A stretch of 64,000 nt of DNA from Parus major (lineage: Eukaryota; Chordata; Aves; Passeriformes; Paridae). The stretch covers positions 21,474,777-21,538,776 of the forward strand of contig NC_031778.1 of the NCBI RefSeq assembly GCF_001522545.3, in the 5' to 3' direction. Both the position numbers and the translations under genes were made by a program. The notes under the pieces are model-generated. The model was not told the origin of the DNA and made no database searches. It saw only the letters and a list, made by a program, of their open reading frames with translations. This document shows, piece after piece, positions 51,801-63,048 of this stretch (the first letter of the stretch is position 1; the number at the start of each line of letters is the position of its first letter).

Positions 51801-53179
51801 TAAAACTCGCATCAATCTCCCATCACATTCACTCCTTTTTCTTTTTTGTTTTTTTTTTTTTGTTTGTGGTTGCCTTCTGCTTCCAAGGGAAATGAGCAAC
51901 TTGAATTTGAAGTGGGTGCTTGGGTTAGGAAGAGAATTTTGTGTGATCAATGATCACAGCAGCTGCATCAGGAGCATTTTAGCATCCAGCAGGATGAAAG
52001 TTTGTGAGGGGGTCACTGCCCAATAAATTCAGTACTTATCACTATTGATGTCATCAAGATGTAACCAAGGATATTTAGAAGGAACAGAGAAAATGTCAAT
52101 AATCTGAATTGCCTGGTGCTTGTGGAAATAGTTCTTGCGAGTCATCATTGTAGCTGGTTTTGGTTTTAGAAAAAGCAGAAACGGCAGAAAAACTGTTCCA
52201 AATGGTCGTGAAGACGTGATGGGCTTCTGTAATTTCAGGGAGAAAAATCGGAAAATCATGTAACATATGACTGTTGATAGCTGCAAGAGGAACAAATGCT
52301 TTCCATCCCGAAACACTTCGTACCATCAGTATTTCAATAGCTCCTATTTAGACATTAAAAAGAAGACATTTTTTATTATGATTTCTGCCTTGGGCTCTGA
52401 TCAGCAATGTAGAAAAAAGCAAGCAGGAGTGTATGGTTGCTTATCCTTCCTTCTTGTTTCCTTTTACTCATAAGTTCTTGAAAGGTCGTAAAATAGAGAA
52501 ATAAAAAAGCCACTGAAGTGTAGTTTTGTTAACTTTATCTTCTGAACATTAAACATTGTTTCAAATTTCTTACGGTACATAAAATGTTTTGCCTTGCTGT
52601 ATCATGTGTACAGAACTTCAAAAAGTAACTGCGACAGCTCAGAAAACATAATGGATGTGTAATAACAGCTCTTTAGATCTCCTGGTTTTAGCATAGCATC
52701 TTTTTGTTCCCAAAGGTGCTTTTAACATGATATCTAAAGCTATTTCTGAAGTCATTTATTTTTGCATGGTGATAGGTCTTATTTTGTAATTAGCCCATGC
52801 TTCTATCTTGCTGGAGTGTGTGAGCCCCCCTGAAATGTTTAGTCCTCATCAGTCCTTTTTTGTTTCCCTTCCAAAGGCATCCACCCTAATAACTCCCATT
52901 TCATGGACACAGTACATCCCAACTGCCTTCAGCACCTTCCACAAAAACATTTGGAAATCGTTGCATTGGAACACAGTTCTTTCTGTTGAGCATTTTCAAC
53001 ATAAAGAAGTTTCTCCTGTTTGCCTGAAATTCATTCACCACATGAATTTCAGCGGATGGTTTTTAACCACATTTTCCTCACATCCTGTCACCGCCAGCCA
53101 CTGCGGTACTGCAAAAGGGCTGCCAGCAGCAGACACACCGCTGGAGACCTGGGTTGCCCCACTGGGCTGGAGTTTGGGC
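45888..53179. other. unique non-coding sequence, no gene seen
   Basis: Mostly unique sequence with short T-runs (for example 51849-51861) and no exon, RNA gene or repeat that I can name. Part of 52860-53060 has words loosely like a CR1 interior, but the order does not hold and I do not call it. Confidence 0.5.
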
Positions 53180-53460
53180 AGACATGAGTTGCTAAATCAT
53201 GATTTAGTCTATTTGGGGCATCTCTTGCGTGTCCAGACATAATTTGTTGTGATGCGGGCTGGTGTGAGAGGAACGGCGGCGGCGCTGACGCTGGTTAATC
53301 TGCTGGCATTTGCATGTATGCAATGCAGTGAGGTTAACAGGATTTCCCTGATGCCCTGTCAGTGGCAGCAATGGGGTTGGTTTCCTCCAGTGTGTCAAGC
53401 AGGTCGCTGTTAATCAGTCACTGCCAGGCTTTTCGTGCCAGCTCCTCTGCTCAGTCTGTT
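53180..53460. promoter_or_regulatory. compact candidate enhancer with palindromes and octamer pair
   Basis: A perfect 16-bp palindrome CTAAATCATGATTTAG lies at 53192-53207. A CpG-bearing stretch follows at about 53270-53292 (AACGGCGGCGGCGCTGACGC). Next come GGTTAATC and an octamer-type ATTTGCAT (53308-53315) with an inverted ATGCAAT (53318-53324) two bases away, giving TTGCAT-GT-ATGCAA as a perfect inverted pair. GAGGTTAACAGG and a second GTTAATCAGTCACTG follow. POU proteins bind octamers and HNF1/homeodomain proteins bind GTTAAT-type words. The concentration of such sites in unique sequence with retained CpGs suggests a constrained regulatory block. No coding content is apparent. Function is inferred. 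Confidence 0.42.
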
Positions 53461-56400
53461 GCTGTGTCCACAGGAGCAGCTGCAGCAGGGATGGGCTTCA
53501 GGTGCCAGCACGGGTCCAAAAGAGCTCCAGGGGTAAAAAGAACAAATTTTAATATTTAGTGCAAAGTTTTATCCCCCTCATGGCTTCGTAAGCCAGCACA
53601 AAGGGAAGTCTGAAGGCATGGCCACTGGGTAAGAAACATGAGGCTATATTCAGTCCTTTGGGGTGGGAAAGCCTCCAGGGAAAGTTGTGGAGTAGCTCCA
53701 GTGGGAGAGGTGGGGCTATGCCATTAGTAAAGGAGGTTTGTGAACTTTATCTTCATGCATTAACAGCCCTGGGTACCCTGTGTCAGCTCTTTGCACACAA
53801 AATTCCTTGGAATGCAACCAGGTGCATGCCCACTGACACTGGGTACAGGGGCAAAAGAGGTGGCTGTGGTGGGATCCTCCTCGAGTGGCCTGGAAGTGTC
53901 AGGAAGCTTGGAAGCAAAAGCACGGAGAAAAGCTTGATAAATAAGATGATGTGAAACTGAATCACTGCATAGAGATGAATCAAAATTATAAAATCAATAG
54001 GTATCGATCTGTATATATCACACAAATAACTGTGCCTGAAGAGGTGCCCAGATTTAACATGCTGATTATACGGCAGTCAGTGGAAATAACTTGAGATCTG
54101 AAGAGCTATTATGTTTTAGTTGTTCAGTGCTGCAGCTGAAGCTGACAATATCTTAGCTGAAGTCTCTTTTAAATTTTTTCCTGCTTGAAGTTCTTGGTAA
54201 CAAGTATATTTAATCAACAAACCAGAAGCAAAGAACAGATTTTTGGCTTACAAAATACTCTTGAGCCATCTAAAGCTGGAGTCCAAACACTACAAATTCT
54301 TCTAAAAATATACATCTTTCATTTTAACTTCTATTTGCTTTTACTACTGGCCTTGCTCACACAAGCCAAGGTCACTGCACTTCAGATGTGTCTGCTGGAC
54401 AGTTGGCTACTGACTGGAGTTGCAATGAATCACCTGGAACAACATCATCCGTGGTAGCCACATTCTGTGTGGCTGATTGGAAATCAGGTCAACAGGGTCT
54501 TTGTTGTATCCTGTTCATACAAACCCCATTTATATATTATGCTTTTTGTACCCCTTAAACTGGTGGAGGTGCACTCTATCAAAAGTAAAAGGATTTACTG
54601 GAGTTTTGGGGGTTTTGGTCAGTCTTTGCCTCTGGCATTGACCTTCCTCCTTCTTTCCCATCAGTGGAAGGAAGGTTGTGCTTAACTCAGTGTGGGGAGT
54701 CACTGTCATTATTATTGCTTTCTTCAAGGTTATTGTCATGTTCTTTGTCCCCACATTTTGTCTCCTAAATTCAGGGTAAATACAAACCTAACAGACCTGT
54801 AAGAGGCCTTCAGATCAGTTACTTGTCATACATGGGCAGGCACAGGCTGAATCTGCTGCAGAATTACTTCCCATCTTTATTCATGGATTGAAAATGTTCA
54901 TTTTCCTTTGCTGGATTAGATTTGCTGCGTAGATTTCTGGGCATATAAATGATATTTTGGAATGAAACCCTCACATTTTATAAATCATTCAAACCAATTC
55001 AGTTTCTTCTTTCCATAGAAGTATTTCCCAGTCCACAGCAACCTCGATCTAAACCTACTGTTTTCCATTTGAGACAAAATCCATGGATTAATTTAGAGAA
55101 TTAAACAATTAAGTAATTCTGAAGTGCTAGTGAGCACTCATAACTCCCACTTGCATTTTTTATAGCACTGTTAAATACACCACAAGCTCTAGGGAAAATT
55201 GTGGTCATTCATATCGTGACAGATATTCTTTATCACCCAAGCTGACAGACGTCCTTTGTGCAACACAGAACTGGCTTGAGCTTCTTCTCACAGTGCCTGG
55301 CAGGACAGCTTCTAGCTCACACTTATTTCTGGAGGGCTCACAAATATAGCACTAAAATACTGTGCTCCAGCCTTCTGGAGCTGAAGGCAGTGGGAGAATC
55401 CAGGACTGACTTTTGTTTGGAGCTGGAGCAGCTCCTCCATCTACAGCCCTGAGATAGCCCAGGTCTGGTCTGAGTGTCCTGTCTGACCCCAGGACTGACA
55501 GGAATCTTGTGTGGAAATAGAATTCTGCCTGGGGTAGATCAACACTTGTGGCCACCAGTTCAGCCCCAAGGTAACCAATGCCCTCATGTCAGTGCTGTGC
55601 TCAGGACTTGGAGCTGCTGGTGTTTCCCTGGGGAATATGTGACAGCCCTGATCTCACTCTGACTCCTTGAGAAGCCCACAAAGATGACCACCTTCCTCAG
55701 CCAAAATATCCTGCAACAGCTCCTTAACCCAGTGGGCCTCCTGCTTTGAGCAATGTGAGGATTCTAGCACAGGGCAGTGTAAGGAAAGAAATGATCATTA
55801 GTGCTGTGTTTACTATACTGGATTCTCAGCAAGACAGATCATACTGCCTCTGAAATCCTTCCTGGTGGAAAGACATCTGTTCTTAACACATTGCCTCATT
55901 TTGCCTCTATGGACCCAAAAAATTGCAAGAGAGCACATGGCTGTTCCCTGCTGCTTTTTGCAGCCACTTAGTGAGGTTTAGGAGCACACAGTGGAGTCAT
56001 TGGGGCACTTTCTCCCCCTCTGCCTGGTGGGGATCATGATCCATCTTATGCTCAGCACTTGCATGATTGCTGGGGGACTCCTAGCAACAAGACTTGACAT
56101 CATGAACTCCATTTCACATTTCTGCCACAAAAGTCAAAGGCAGAGTTTGACGTATCCTCCCCAAAACTGCTTCTATAGGAGGAGCTTTCATTTATGGCAC
56201 CAATCAGCACAATGTGCTTATGTTTAAAGATCTGTTCCAATGCATCAACTGCTCATTTCCAAGGCTAAAATATTTTCCTAGCTAAAAAAAGGGAGATAAA
56301 GCAGAATTTCTGCTACAGATGAGCCATATTAAAGCATGCAGACCTGTTTTAACTGGCAGTGACCAAGCAGACTCCCACTATTTAACCATGAGAAGCTGAA

Positions 56401-57321
56401 AGCACCAGCAGGCAGAAAGGAGTTTCTGTTCATTGCAGTCAAACAAAAAAGAATAAAAAATAACTTCTCAATGAATGAAAATTATGTGAAAATATTGCAT
56501 GAGAATCTGCCACTGATTTTCTCCATGAGCAGAACTCCGTATTCCATCTGTAAAAATAAAATGGTAATCTTCCCATCTGGCACACTTTTTATCCCATCCA
56601 TGCCAACTGCAAGATTTCAGGACAGAGTCTCATGTTTATTATTTTTCTACCCACAAAGGGTCCCAGTTTCCACTGGGGCCTCTAGGTGCTGCTGTAATGC
56701 TAATAAATACTAATACTCATAATTCTGCTAGTGGCAAATTTAGCCCAACATCTTAGGCTTAAATAAATTATATGGAAAAAAATTGTTATAAAACAGCCTC
56801 CAATCTCCTTCAAATTCTGCAGGTCATTTTGCATCTGCAAAACTCGGCTTGTGGATTGATATGCATCTTATATGTTGTATCTTGGGAATGTTTTCTCTAT
56901 GAATCTCACAAAAAATCTGCAGTATGACTTGTGGATAAAAAACCCCAAAAAACAGAAAAAAAAATACTTGGAGTTGTACCACTCACCTCTCTCCTCTTTC
57001 ACATGCATGCCCAACTGCTGGATTTTTGGGGTTTTTTTTCCTTTGTTTTATCAGTATGGTGCTAAATTACCAGGTTTGAAATTTCTTCAGCAAATAAGGG
57101 ATGCATGCCAGAACACAAGTGCCCCGAGGGATCTGAGTCTTAGGGGAAAAAGCCCTTAATCTCCAAGTTTATAGGTAGCAGCACTTTCCTGAAATTGGAA
57201 AATGTTCAACTCATTTATGAAAGAAATCTGCCACAAGGATACGCCGATGTTCACAGCTATTTCATTAATAACCCATTGTGATCCATGGGTTACAGGACAG
57301 GTTTATTTGGACACCTGCACC
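53461..57321. other. unique non-coding sequence, no gene seen
   Basis: Moderate-GC to AT-rich sequence with only short, overlapping, unrecognisable open frames. No RNA gene or repeat that I can name. Confidence 0.5.
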
Positions 57322-57380
57322 AAATATATTCTCCTCCTTGAATATATTCCTCCTCCTTGAATATATTCCTCTCCTCCTTG
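57322..57380 (+). repeat. three-copy minisatellite, 19-21 bp unit
   Basis: Units are AAATATATTCTCCTCCTTG (57322-57340), AATATATTCCTCCTCCTTG (57341-57359) and a 21-base version with an extra CT (57360-57380). A partial AATTTTCC follows. This is a tandem duplication with slippage and is likely length-variable. Confidence 0.88.
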
Positions 57381-60300
57381 AATTTTCCCAATGAGCAAAA
57401 TCTTTTAGAGCAAACCAGGTAGCTCTCAGGGTAAGATTTTTCCAAATGCATCAGGCACCTTTGCCCATGTGTGACTAATTTATGTGGAGCAGCACTTCTC
57501 GTGCACGCCCAGGTGGGCTGCAGCGCACGCACGGGGCCAGTTAAGCATTTACTGCTCAGGACCCGGAGCACAGCCAAGGTAGGGGACACCAAGAGGGGAC
57601 ACCAAGGGCTCTGCCCACCCTTCTTGGGGAGCCTGAGCCACTCACAGGGCACTGTTGCCTGGGCACTTCACAGCTTAATCCCAGGGAGATTGCCCGAACG
57701 TGGGGTAAGGATCAACTTTGTGTGTTCTTCCACCAGCTGAATAAATTAACATTCCTGAATTTCAGTGCCTGGATTTATCTACCAAGCATGACTTGAACTG
57801 TTGATGGGGATTATAGTGTATTTATAGTTTCATTACAAGCCCATAAGAAAAAATTCTCCCTCTCCTACCCACATGTAAATATTGTTTAACACTACTGTCA
57901 GGGTTTGGCAAGGAAGATGTTTTGGAGGCACTGTGGATCTTCAGCCTTCCTTTAGTTGGGCATCTCTCTACTTGCAGGCAAGTGCCTTGCAAGAGGAGGA
58001 GGATTAATCATTGCTATCAGAGCCCTCACTTTCCTCCACAGCCTTCTCTTCCTGGGGATGATGAGTTAATTCAGCTGGAACGATGTTAGTTCATCAAAAT
58101 TTGTGGTTTATCTGAAAATCGAATGGCAATAATTTCGTATGGCAACTGACTTAATGCCCATTTAGTTTAGGTTTTAGACAACTCTGGTCAATGATCACAG
58201 TGGATTTAATACAAAACATAGGAGGGATGAAACTGTAGCATTGGTGCTTTCAGGCAGGTTTTCTTCCCTGCTGTAGAGCTGGTTGTGTTGGTTGTGTGCA
58301 CGTGTGTTTCTGTGTGTAGGATGTATATCCACTTCTTCTGAGCCTCCCCTAGAACCATCCACACATGTGACACTTAAAAAACCAAATGCAAACCTGAAAA
58401 TTTTAACATGAGTGTTTGACTTTTTATTGGGTGATAAATTGCTTCTTACTCTTATAAAGTCCACAGGTGTTTATGCCCACTCTCGCACGCCTAGTTAAAA
58501 CTTTGGCTACAACAGGAATGCTTTGAAAATAGCCAGTCACTCCTAAAATTGATTATTAAAATAGAATTACCTGTTATGCATCACATTAATTCTTGTTGTG
58601 TAAAGTTCTGATGTTTAACCCCTTCAGTCTCCTTTGGCCTGGCATTTTCCCTGCTTCTGTATTTTCTTCTTCATCCTTTTGGCTTGCAAATTCTGCTTTC
58701 AGATCATGAATAGTACTTTAACCCAAATGATTCCCCAGGACTTGCTCCCACACAACCTCCTTGCGTGACTCTTCACATCCCATGAGGGCTCTGGGACTGG
58801 AATGAGTCTTCCAAAGGAAGTCCTCAAACTATTTGTCAAATGAGAAGGCCTGAAAATTAAAAAAAAAAATGGAAGAAATGGAAGGTTAATTGAACCTTGT
58901 TGAATCCTTATGCACATACAAAAGAAGCCTGCAAAATCCTTATATTGTGCTTCCTGTGTCCTGAATATGATGCCTTCTCAGGGAGTATTTCTAAGGGATC
59001 TTCCATTTTTAGGGCAGTTTCTGCTTAAAGTTGTGTTTTCAGGCAGAGAAGCAGCAGCTACATTGGGTGGGAGCTCTGGCCACCCCACATGGACCCTCTG
59101 CTGGCTTCATGGGTCCCACTGCTCCATCTCCAGATGAGCATATCATGGGAAGCAGGAGTGGGTACAAACCTGAGGGATTTATTCCATTTTATTTCAATAA
59201 GGATGAATGAGAGAGTGATAAAAATTCACCCCAAATGGGTGCTTTTTTTGTAAGATTTGGAGGGCTGTGTTCAAAGTCTTTTACTCTCTGGGTGGTTAAG
59301 AAAGAGAAGAGCCCTCCAAGCTGCTCAGCACATGGGGAAATGCAGAACAAGGGCATTGCCAATGGAATTTCCCAGATTCTCCAGGATTTTGGCTTCTGTT
59401 CAAAACATGAGAAAGGTAAAGCACAGGAAAACATAGCCTGAGTGGACAGGAGGCAAACACCCACATCAGTCAGCCTTGCCTTGCCTTGCCCTGGCTCTCT
59501 CATAGGTGCTAAGACGAGCTGGCTAATGTTGATTTCTCCCCAGACTTTCACTGTGCCAAACTCGTGCCAGACTCACCCAGCAGGGGCTGTCTCACCCTGT
59601 GGGTACACTAACCTCGAGTGTGAAAATGGCCCTGGCTGGATTTGAGGGCTTCCAGACTCCTCTGTAATGGAAGTAATGAACACTCCAAAGGAAAACAGCG
59701 ACAGTCCTCAGCATCCAGAGCCACAGCACATGCCTTGGCAGGGAGAGCTAGGGAAAGGTTTGGAGAAGGAAAGCATTGCAAGGAGTGTGCTCACAGCAGG
59801 GGTGTGAACCAGCAGCACTGCATCCCTCAGCATCAAATTTGGGGTGTGCTGTGAGCAACGTGGTTTGTTTGCAGTAAGGCAAAGATCTTACCCTGCCACA
59901 AGGAAGGGTGTCTGCAGGATTTCCTCCCCAAGACAGGAGTAAAATCACCCAGGCAGACAGATACCGGCCACTGTTACATTTTTACATCTTTCTGATTGAT
60001 CAAGTAGGTAAACTGCTGCAATTTCCCTTCTCCTGGTTTGCAGTCACACCAAATATCCAAAAAGTTTCAGGCTCAAAACTCAGTGGCATGGCTCGGTGTC
60101 TGCCAGAAAATTCCTTCCCACCAGGCAGCCCCTGCCTGAGGACTGTGGGTACCACCAGCTGTGATGGCACCAGCACGACCCTCACCCTTGGAACGTGATG
60201 GAGATGCTGGCACACCTGGGTACAGGACACGGGGACACTGGTTTGCTGGGATCACTCACACCAGGATGAGAATACAGGGCTGGGCTGTCAAGCTCAGATC

Positions 60301-60420
60301 TGGATATGAAGGAACACGCTATTTTAGAGCCCACATTTTAACGGGAGATAAAAAGTAGAGCCTTTCTGCTCACTATTTGGGTAGCTGGCTCCTGCCAGTA
60401 GCAGCTGTGTTGTTACAGAC
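57381..60420. other. unique non-coding sequence, no gene seen
   Basis: Contains a 13-bp tandem duplication AGGGGACACCAAG at 57581-57606, a GT-rich patch near 58280-58320 and a threefold CCTTG at about 59474-59488. I recognise no exon, RNA gene or transposon. Confidence 0.5.
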
Positions 60421-61049
60421 TATAAGAGGGGGCGCAGCAGCGCTTGTGGCAGCACGGGGATGGCTTCACCCGCACCTGGACCCCACCACAGCCAGGGACA
60501 GTCCGTGTCCCTTCCCATTCCCGGTGGGCTGTGCTGTGGCCGCTCGGCAATCGGGGAGAGCGCAGCACACGCTGTGCCCTGTGCGCGGCTGGGGCTGTGT
60601 GTGCTCCGCCGCTCCCCGAGCGCAGCTCCGGCCCCCAGGCAGCGCAGAAGGTCCTTCAACATTTTTATTGCCTGCACATGCACCGCTGTAACTTTTTTTG
60701 CAAGGATACGGGGTCTTTTATTTTTCCCCCGAAGGCAGTAGGTACTTTGGAGGGAGGGCGGGGATGTGTGTTTTTCTGCACACCCCTCTTTTCACTCTGC
60801 TAAATGTCTCGCCCTGCCTGCCTGTGCTGGGGGTGGAGGGCGGCTCTGGGGGTCCCTGACTCAGCTGGAGGCTCCAGGCTTCGCTGCCGAAAGGGGAACC
60901 CCCTCCACTGATGAGCCCCAGGGGTCCCTGGAGCCCTGCACTGCCCTGGGGAAGGGGGTGCAGGACACAGCACTGCTCCCCCTGCATCCCTCGGCCGGGC
61001 TGGGGGGAGGAAACCCACCCTCCAGCAGTGCCGGCAAAGCCAGTCTGAC
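60421..61049. other. GC-rich shoulder with moderate CpG, no gene seen
   Basis: GC content and CpG rise at 60440-60650 (CCGCTCGGCAATCGGGGAGAG, GTGTGCTCCGCCGCTCCCCG) and again near 60880-61035. A G-rich run at 60749-60763 (GGAGGGAGGGCGGGG) approaches but does not clearly meet a four-tract G-quadruplex pattern. Many frames are open on both strands because GC-rich DNA has few stops, and none has protein character. The zone may be an outer shore of the island further right or a small orphan island. Confidence 0.45.
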
Positions 61050-61300
61050 CCGAGCAAATGAAAATAATCAAAAGTAATTAGAAGCGTGCTGGACTGCTCC
61101 TCAGAGATCTGTGCGAGAGAATAAACATGCCGGAGCCCTCCGAGCCACTGCAAAGGCCCATGTCTGAGCTGTTAGGTGCCCTGACCTTGTCCACATAAAG
61201 ACGTGATTTATGAAGTGCAGGGCACAGCAGCAGGGCTTCTGTCTTCTCCAGGAGAACCAAATTACTGAGGTGGAGATTAACATGCTTTCAGTTGGGCCCA
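61050..61300. promoter_or_regulatory. candidate conserved regulatory block
   Basis: Unique AT-leaning sequence between GC-rich neighbours. It contains AATCAAAAG, TAATTA at 61075-61080, GTGATTTATGAAG (HOX/CDX-like TTTATG) near 61204, CAAATTACTGAGG near 61258 and GAGATTAACATGC near 61272. These are homeodomain-type cores in close order. No coding potential is visible. The abrupt drop in GC inside a GC-rich zone is typical of conserved non-coding elements near developmental genes, but conservation was not tested. Confidence 0.35.
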
Positions 61301-62099
61301 TTTCCAGACCAAGGGAAATTTCTTATTTACATTTTTTTACCTTTAATTTTCTCCCTTCTCCCTCGCTTGAAAACCGCCTTTTGGCCGGGAGGGATGAGGC
61401 AGGCAGCGTGTGAGGGCAGGAGGGACAGCAGGGACAGGGCACCGATGTGGGGGGCACTGCGATGCGCTCCCCACTCCTTCATCAAGGGCTGGAAATTATC
61501 GGGCTCTTCCCCCTGAAATCGGCAGCAACACTTGTGTTTTCACCTGTTTTTATTTATTTATTTTTTTCAAGTTGATATCCACAACACGGGGTGGGAGGAA
61601 TTGACATGCAGAAACTGTGTTGCCTTTCGTCGTTGTTGTTGTTTCCCAGGTCTGTCCTGGAGCATTTGGATATGTCAGAAAGCTGTTGTTTTCTGCGTTT
61701 GTTTCCCTTTGCTTTTCCTTTTCCTTTCTCTCTCCACGTTAATGCACTCACCCAGTGTCTCAAACACTCATCACAGTGTTAGCCAGGATGCTCAGCGCTG
61801 TGTTTAGTCACCTTGAGATACAAAACATTAAACCCCTCTCAAAAAGGTGGTTGTGAAGTGGCTTGTCTAGAAACGAAAGGATAATATTAAGCCTAATATG
61901 AACATTTACGGCATTTAAAAAATCACCAGTGACTTGTCTGATTTTCCCCCATTGTCCTCGGCAGTGTTTGGCCCCAGGAAGCCCATTAAACGTGGACAGT
62001 GCCGCTATTTCATCTGGCTGTGGCCGAGCTGCTTTGCTTTGCTTTAATGATGTGCTGGAATGCACGATGCCCATAGGGTCTCCATTAGAAGAACTTTTA
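61301..62099. other. unique non-coding sequence, no gene seen
   Basis: Mixed composition with T-rich low-complexity words near 61543-61568 and 61690-61735. No exon or RNA gene is recognised. Confidence 0.5.
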
Positions 62100-62270
62100 C
62101 TTCTGGGACGACCATGAAGTTAAAGGCTTAAAAGAGGCATCAGTTTACAGCCTGGTGGGAATTACTAGCAGACTGGAGTACTAACTCCTGACTGCTCCAC
62201 TAATAGAGCGACTTGTTTTAAATAAACAATTGCCAACGGGACCCTGTGGAAATATTTGGGCCTCTTGAAG
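62100..62270. promoter_or_regulatory. candidate conserved regulatory block with FOX/SOX-type words
   Basis: GGGAATTACTAGCAGACTGG, CCACTAATAGAGCGACTTG and TTTTAAATAAACAATTGCC lie within 170 bases. The last contains a forkhead-type TAAACA that overlaps a SOX-type ACAAT. The sequence is unique and non-coding and lies just upstream of the CpG island. Regulatory function is inferred from motif content and position. Confidence 0.35.
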
Positions 62271-62399
62271 CGCTCACCGAACCGTCCGAGGGAAGACGGG
62301 AGAAGTGGCAAGAGATGTTTAAAAGATTTTGGCTTTAAAGAAGAAATACGCGTGTGGATGTGTGTATCCACATCCCCGGATCGGGATGCTGGCCAGGCT

Positions 62400-62770
62400 T
62401 GACCCCCTACCCGCGAACCCCTCCGGCTGGGGGGCATGAGCCTTCCTCCCCCTCTTCTTCCTCCGTCTCCTCTGGCCGCGCTGGCTTACAGCCGCACCGC
62501 TGGGAGCGCTGCATGAAGGGGAACTGTTACAAAAAGGGGTTTTTCCCCCCAGAAAAGGGGAGCGGCGGCCCCGCTGGCGCTGAGGGCGCGGCCCGCGGTG
62601 TCCCGGCGGAGAGCGCCACCCAGCGGCGGCGGGCGGGCCCCGGAGCGGGCCGGGCCCCGCTCCGCCGGTACCGGGAGCCGCTTTTGTTTATCCAGCGGCG
62701 TTTCCTCCCTTTGTGGCACGGCCGAGGGGGAGCGAAGGGGGGCTCCGGCTCCCGATCGGGGGCTCTGATC
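62400..62770. promoter_or_regulatory. CpG island, first segment
   Basis: CpG density is the highest of the window at about 62560-62760, with words such as GGGCGCGGCCCGCGG, CAGCGGCGGCGGGCGGG and CCCCGCTCCGCCGGTACCGG. Unmethylated islands of this kind in vertebrates usually mark promoters of housekeeping or developmental genes. I cannot fix a start site or direction. The plus-strand frame at 62354-62905 spans the island but its Gly/Ala/Arg/Pro-rich translation is what any GC-rich open stretch gives, so it is not called as a CDS. Confidence 0.7.
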
Positions 62771-62902
62771 AGGCCGATGGGCTCGAGCAATCAGTTTCCC
62801 AGATTACTTGTATTTAATACACAATGCATCATAAAGCAAATCCCTCATCCTGACAGGGAGAAAATAGAACAGCTCATAGCGCGAGCCGGGCCAATTTATG
62901 GC

Positions 62903-62905
<3 letters not shown>
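62771..62905. promoter_or_regulatory. AT-richer candidate enhancer or core block inside the island
   Basis: The segment carries GCAATCAG, GATTAC (62802-62807, the GATTA core of OTX/PITX-type homeodomains), TATTTAATAC (62811-62820), ACAATGCAT (62821-62829, SOX plus POU-like), AAGCAAAT, TGACAG (62851-62856, MEIS/TALE core) and a CCAAT word at 62891-62895. It is unique, non-coding and sits between a GC-rich island and a poly-A tract. The mix of sites suggests a conserved promoter-proximal element. This is inferred from motifs only. Confidence 0.4.
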
Positions 62906-62908
<3 letters not shown>

Positions 62909-62951
<43 letters not shown>

Positions 62952-63048
62952 AATCAGAAAAAAAAAAAAAAGGAAAAGAAAAAGCAGGAAAAAAAAAAAA
63001 GAGAGAAGAGAGAGAGGGAGAAAAAAATAAGAAGGAAAAAAAAAAAAA
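62909..63048 (+). repeat. 42-base A run and polypurine tract
   Basis: An uninterrupted run of 42 A residues spans 62909-62950. After CAATCAG comes a 14-A run (62958-62971), then a purine tract with GAGAGAAGAGAGAGAGGGAG (63001-63020) and another 12-A run (63037-63048). The open frames over it encode only Lys/Arg or Phe and are artefacts. No target-site duplication or upstream retroelement body is recognisable, so this looks like simple-sequence expansion rather than a retroposon tail. True length in the genome is uncertain because such runs are error-prone. Confidence 0.9.

Noticed and set aside
52808..53242. 144-codon plus-strand frame and possible CR1 interior near 52860-53060
   Set aside because: The translation is unrecognisable. 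CR1-like words are present but not in consistent order, so neither gene nor repeat is supported.
60749..60763. Possible G-quadruplex GGAGGGAGGGCGGGG
   Set aside because: Only three tracts reach three Gs, so the standard four-tract pattern is not met.
62354..62905. 183-codon plus-strand open frame across the CpG island
   Set aside because: GC-rich DNA has few stop codons. The translation is Gly/Ala/Arg/Pro-rich without a domain, and its end runs through an AT-rich candidate regulatory block. Opposite-strand frames are also open.
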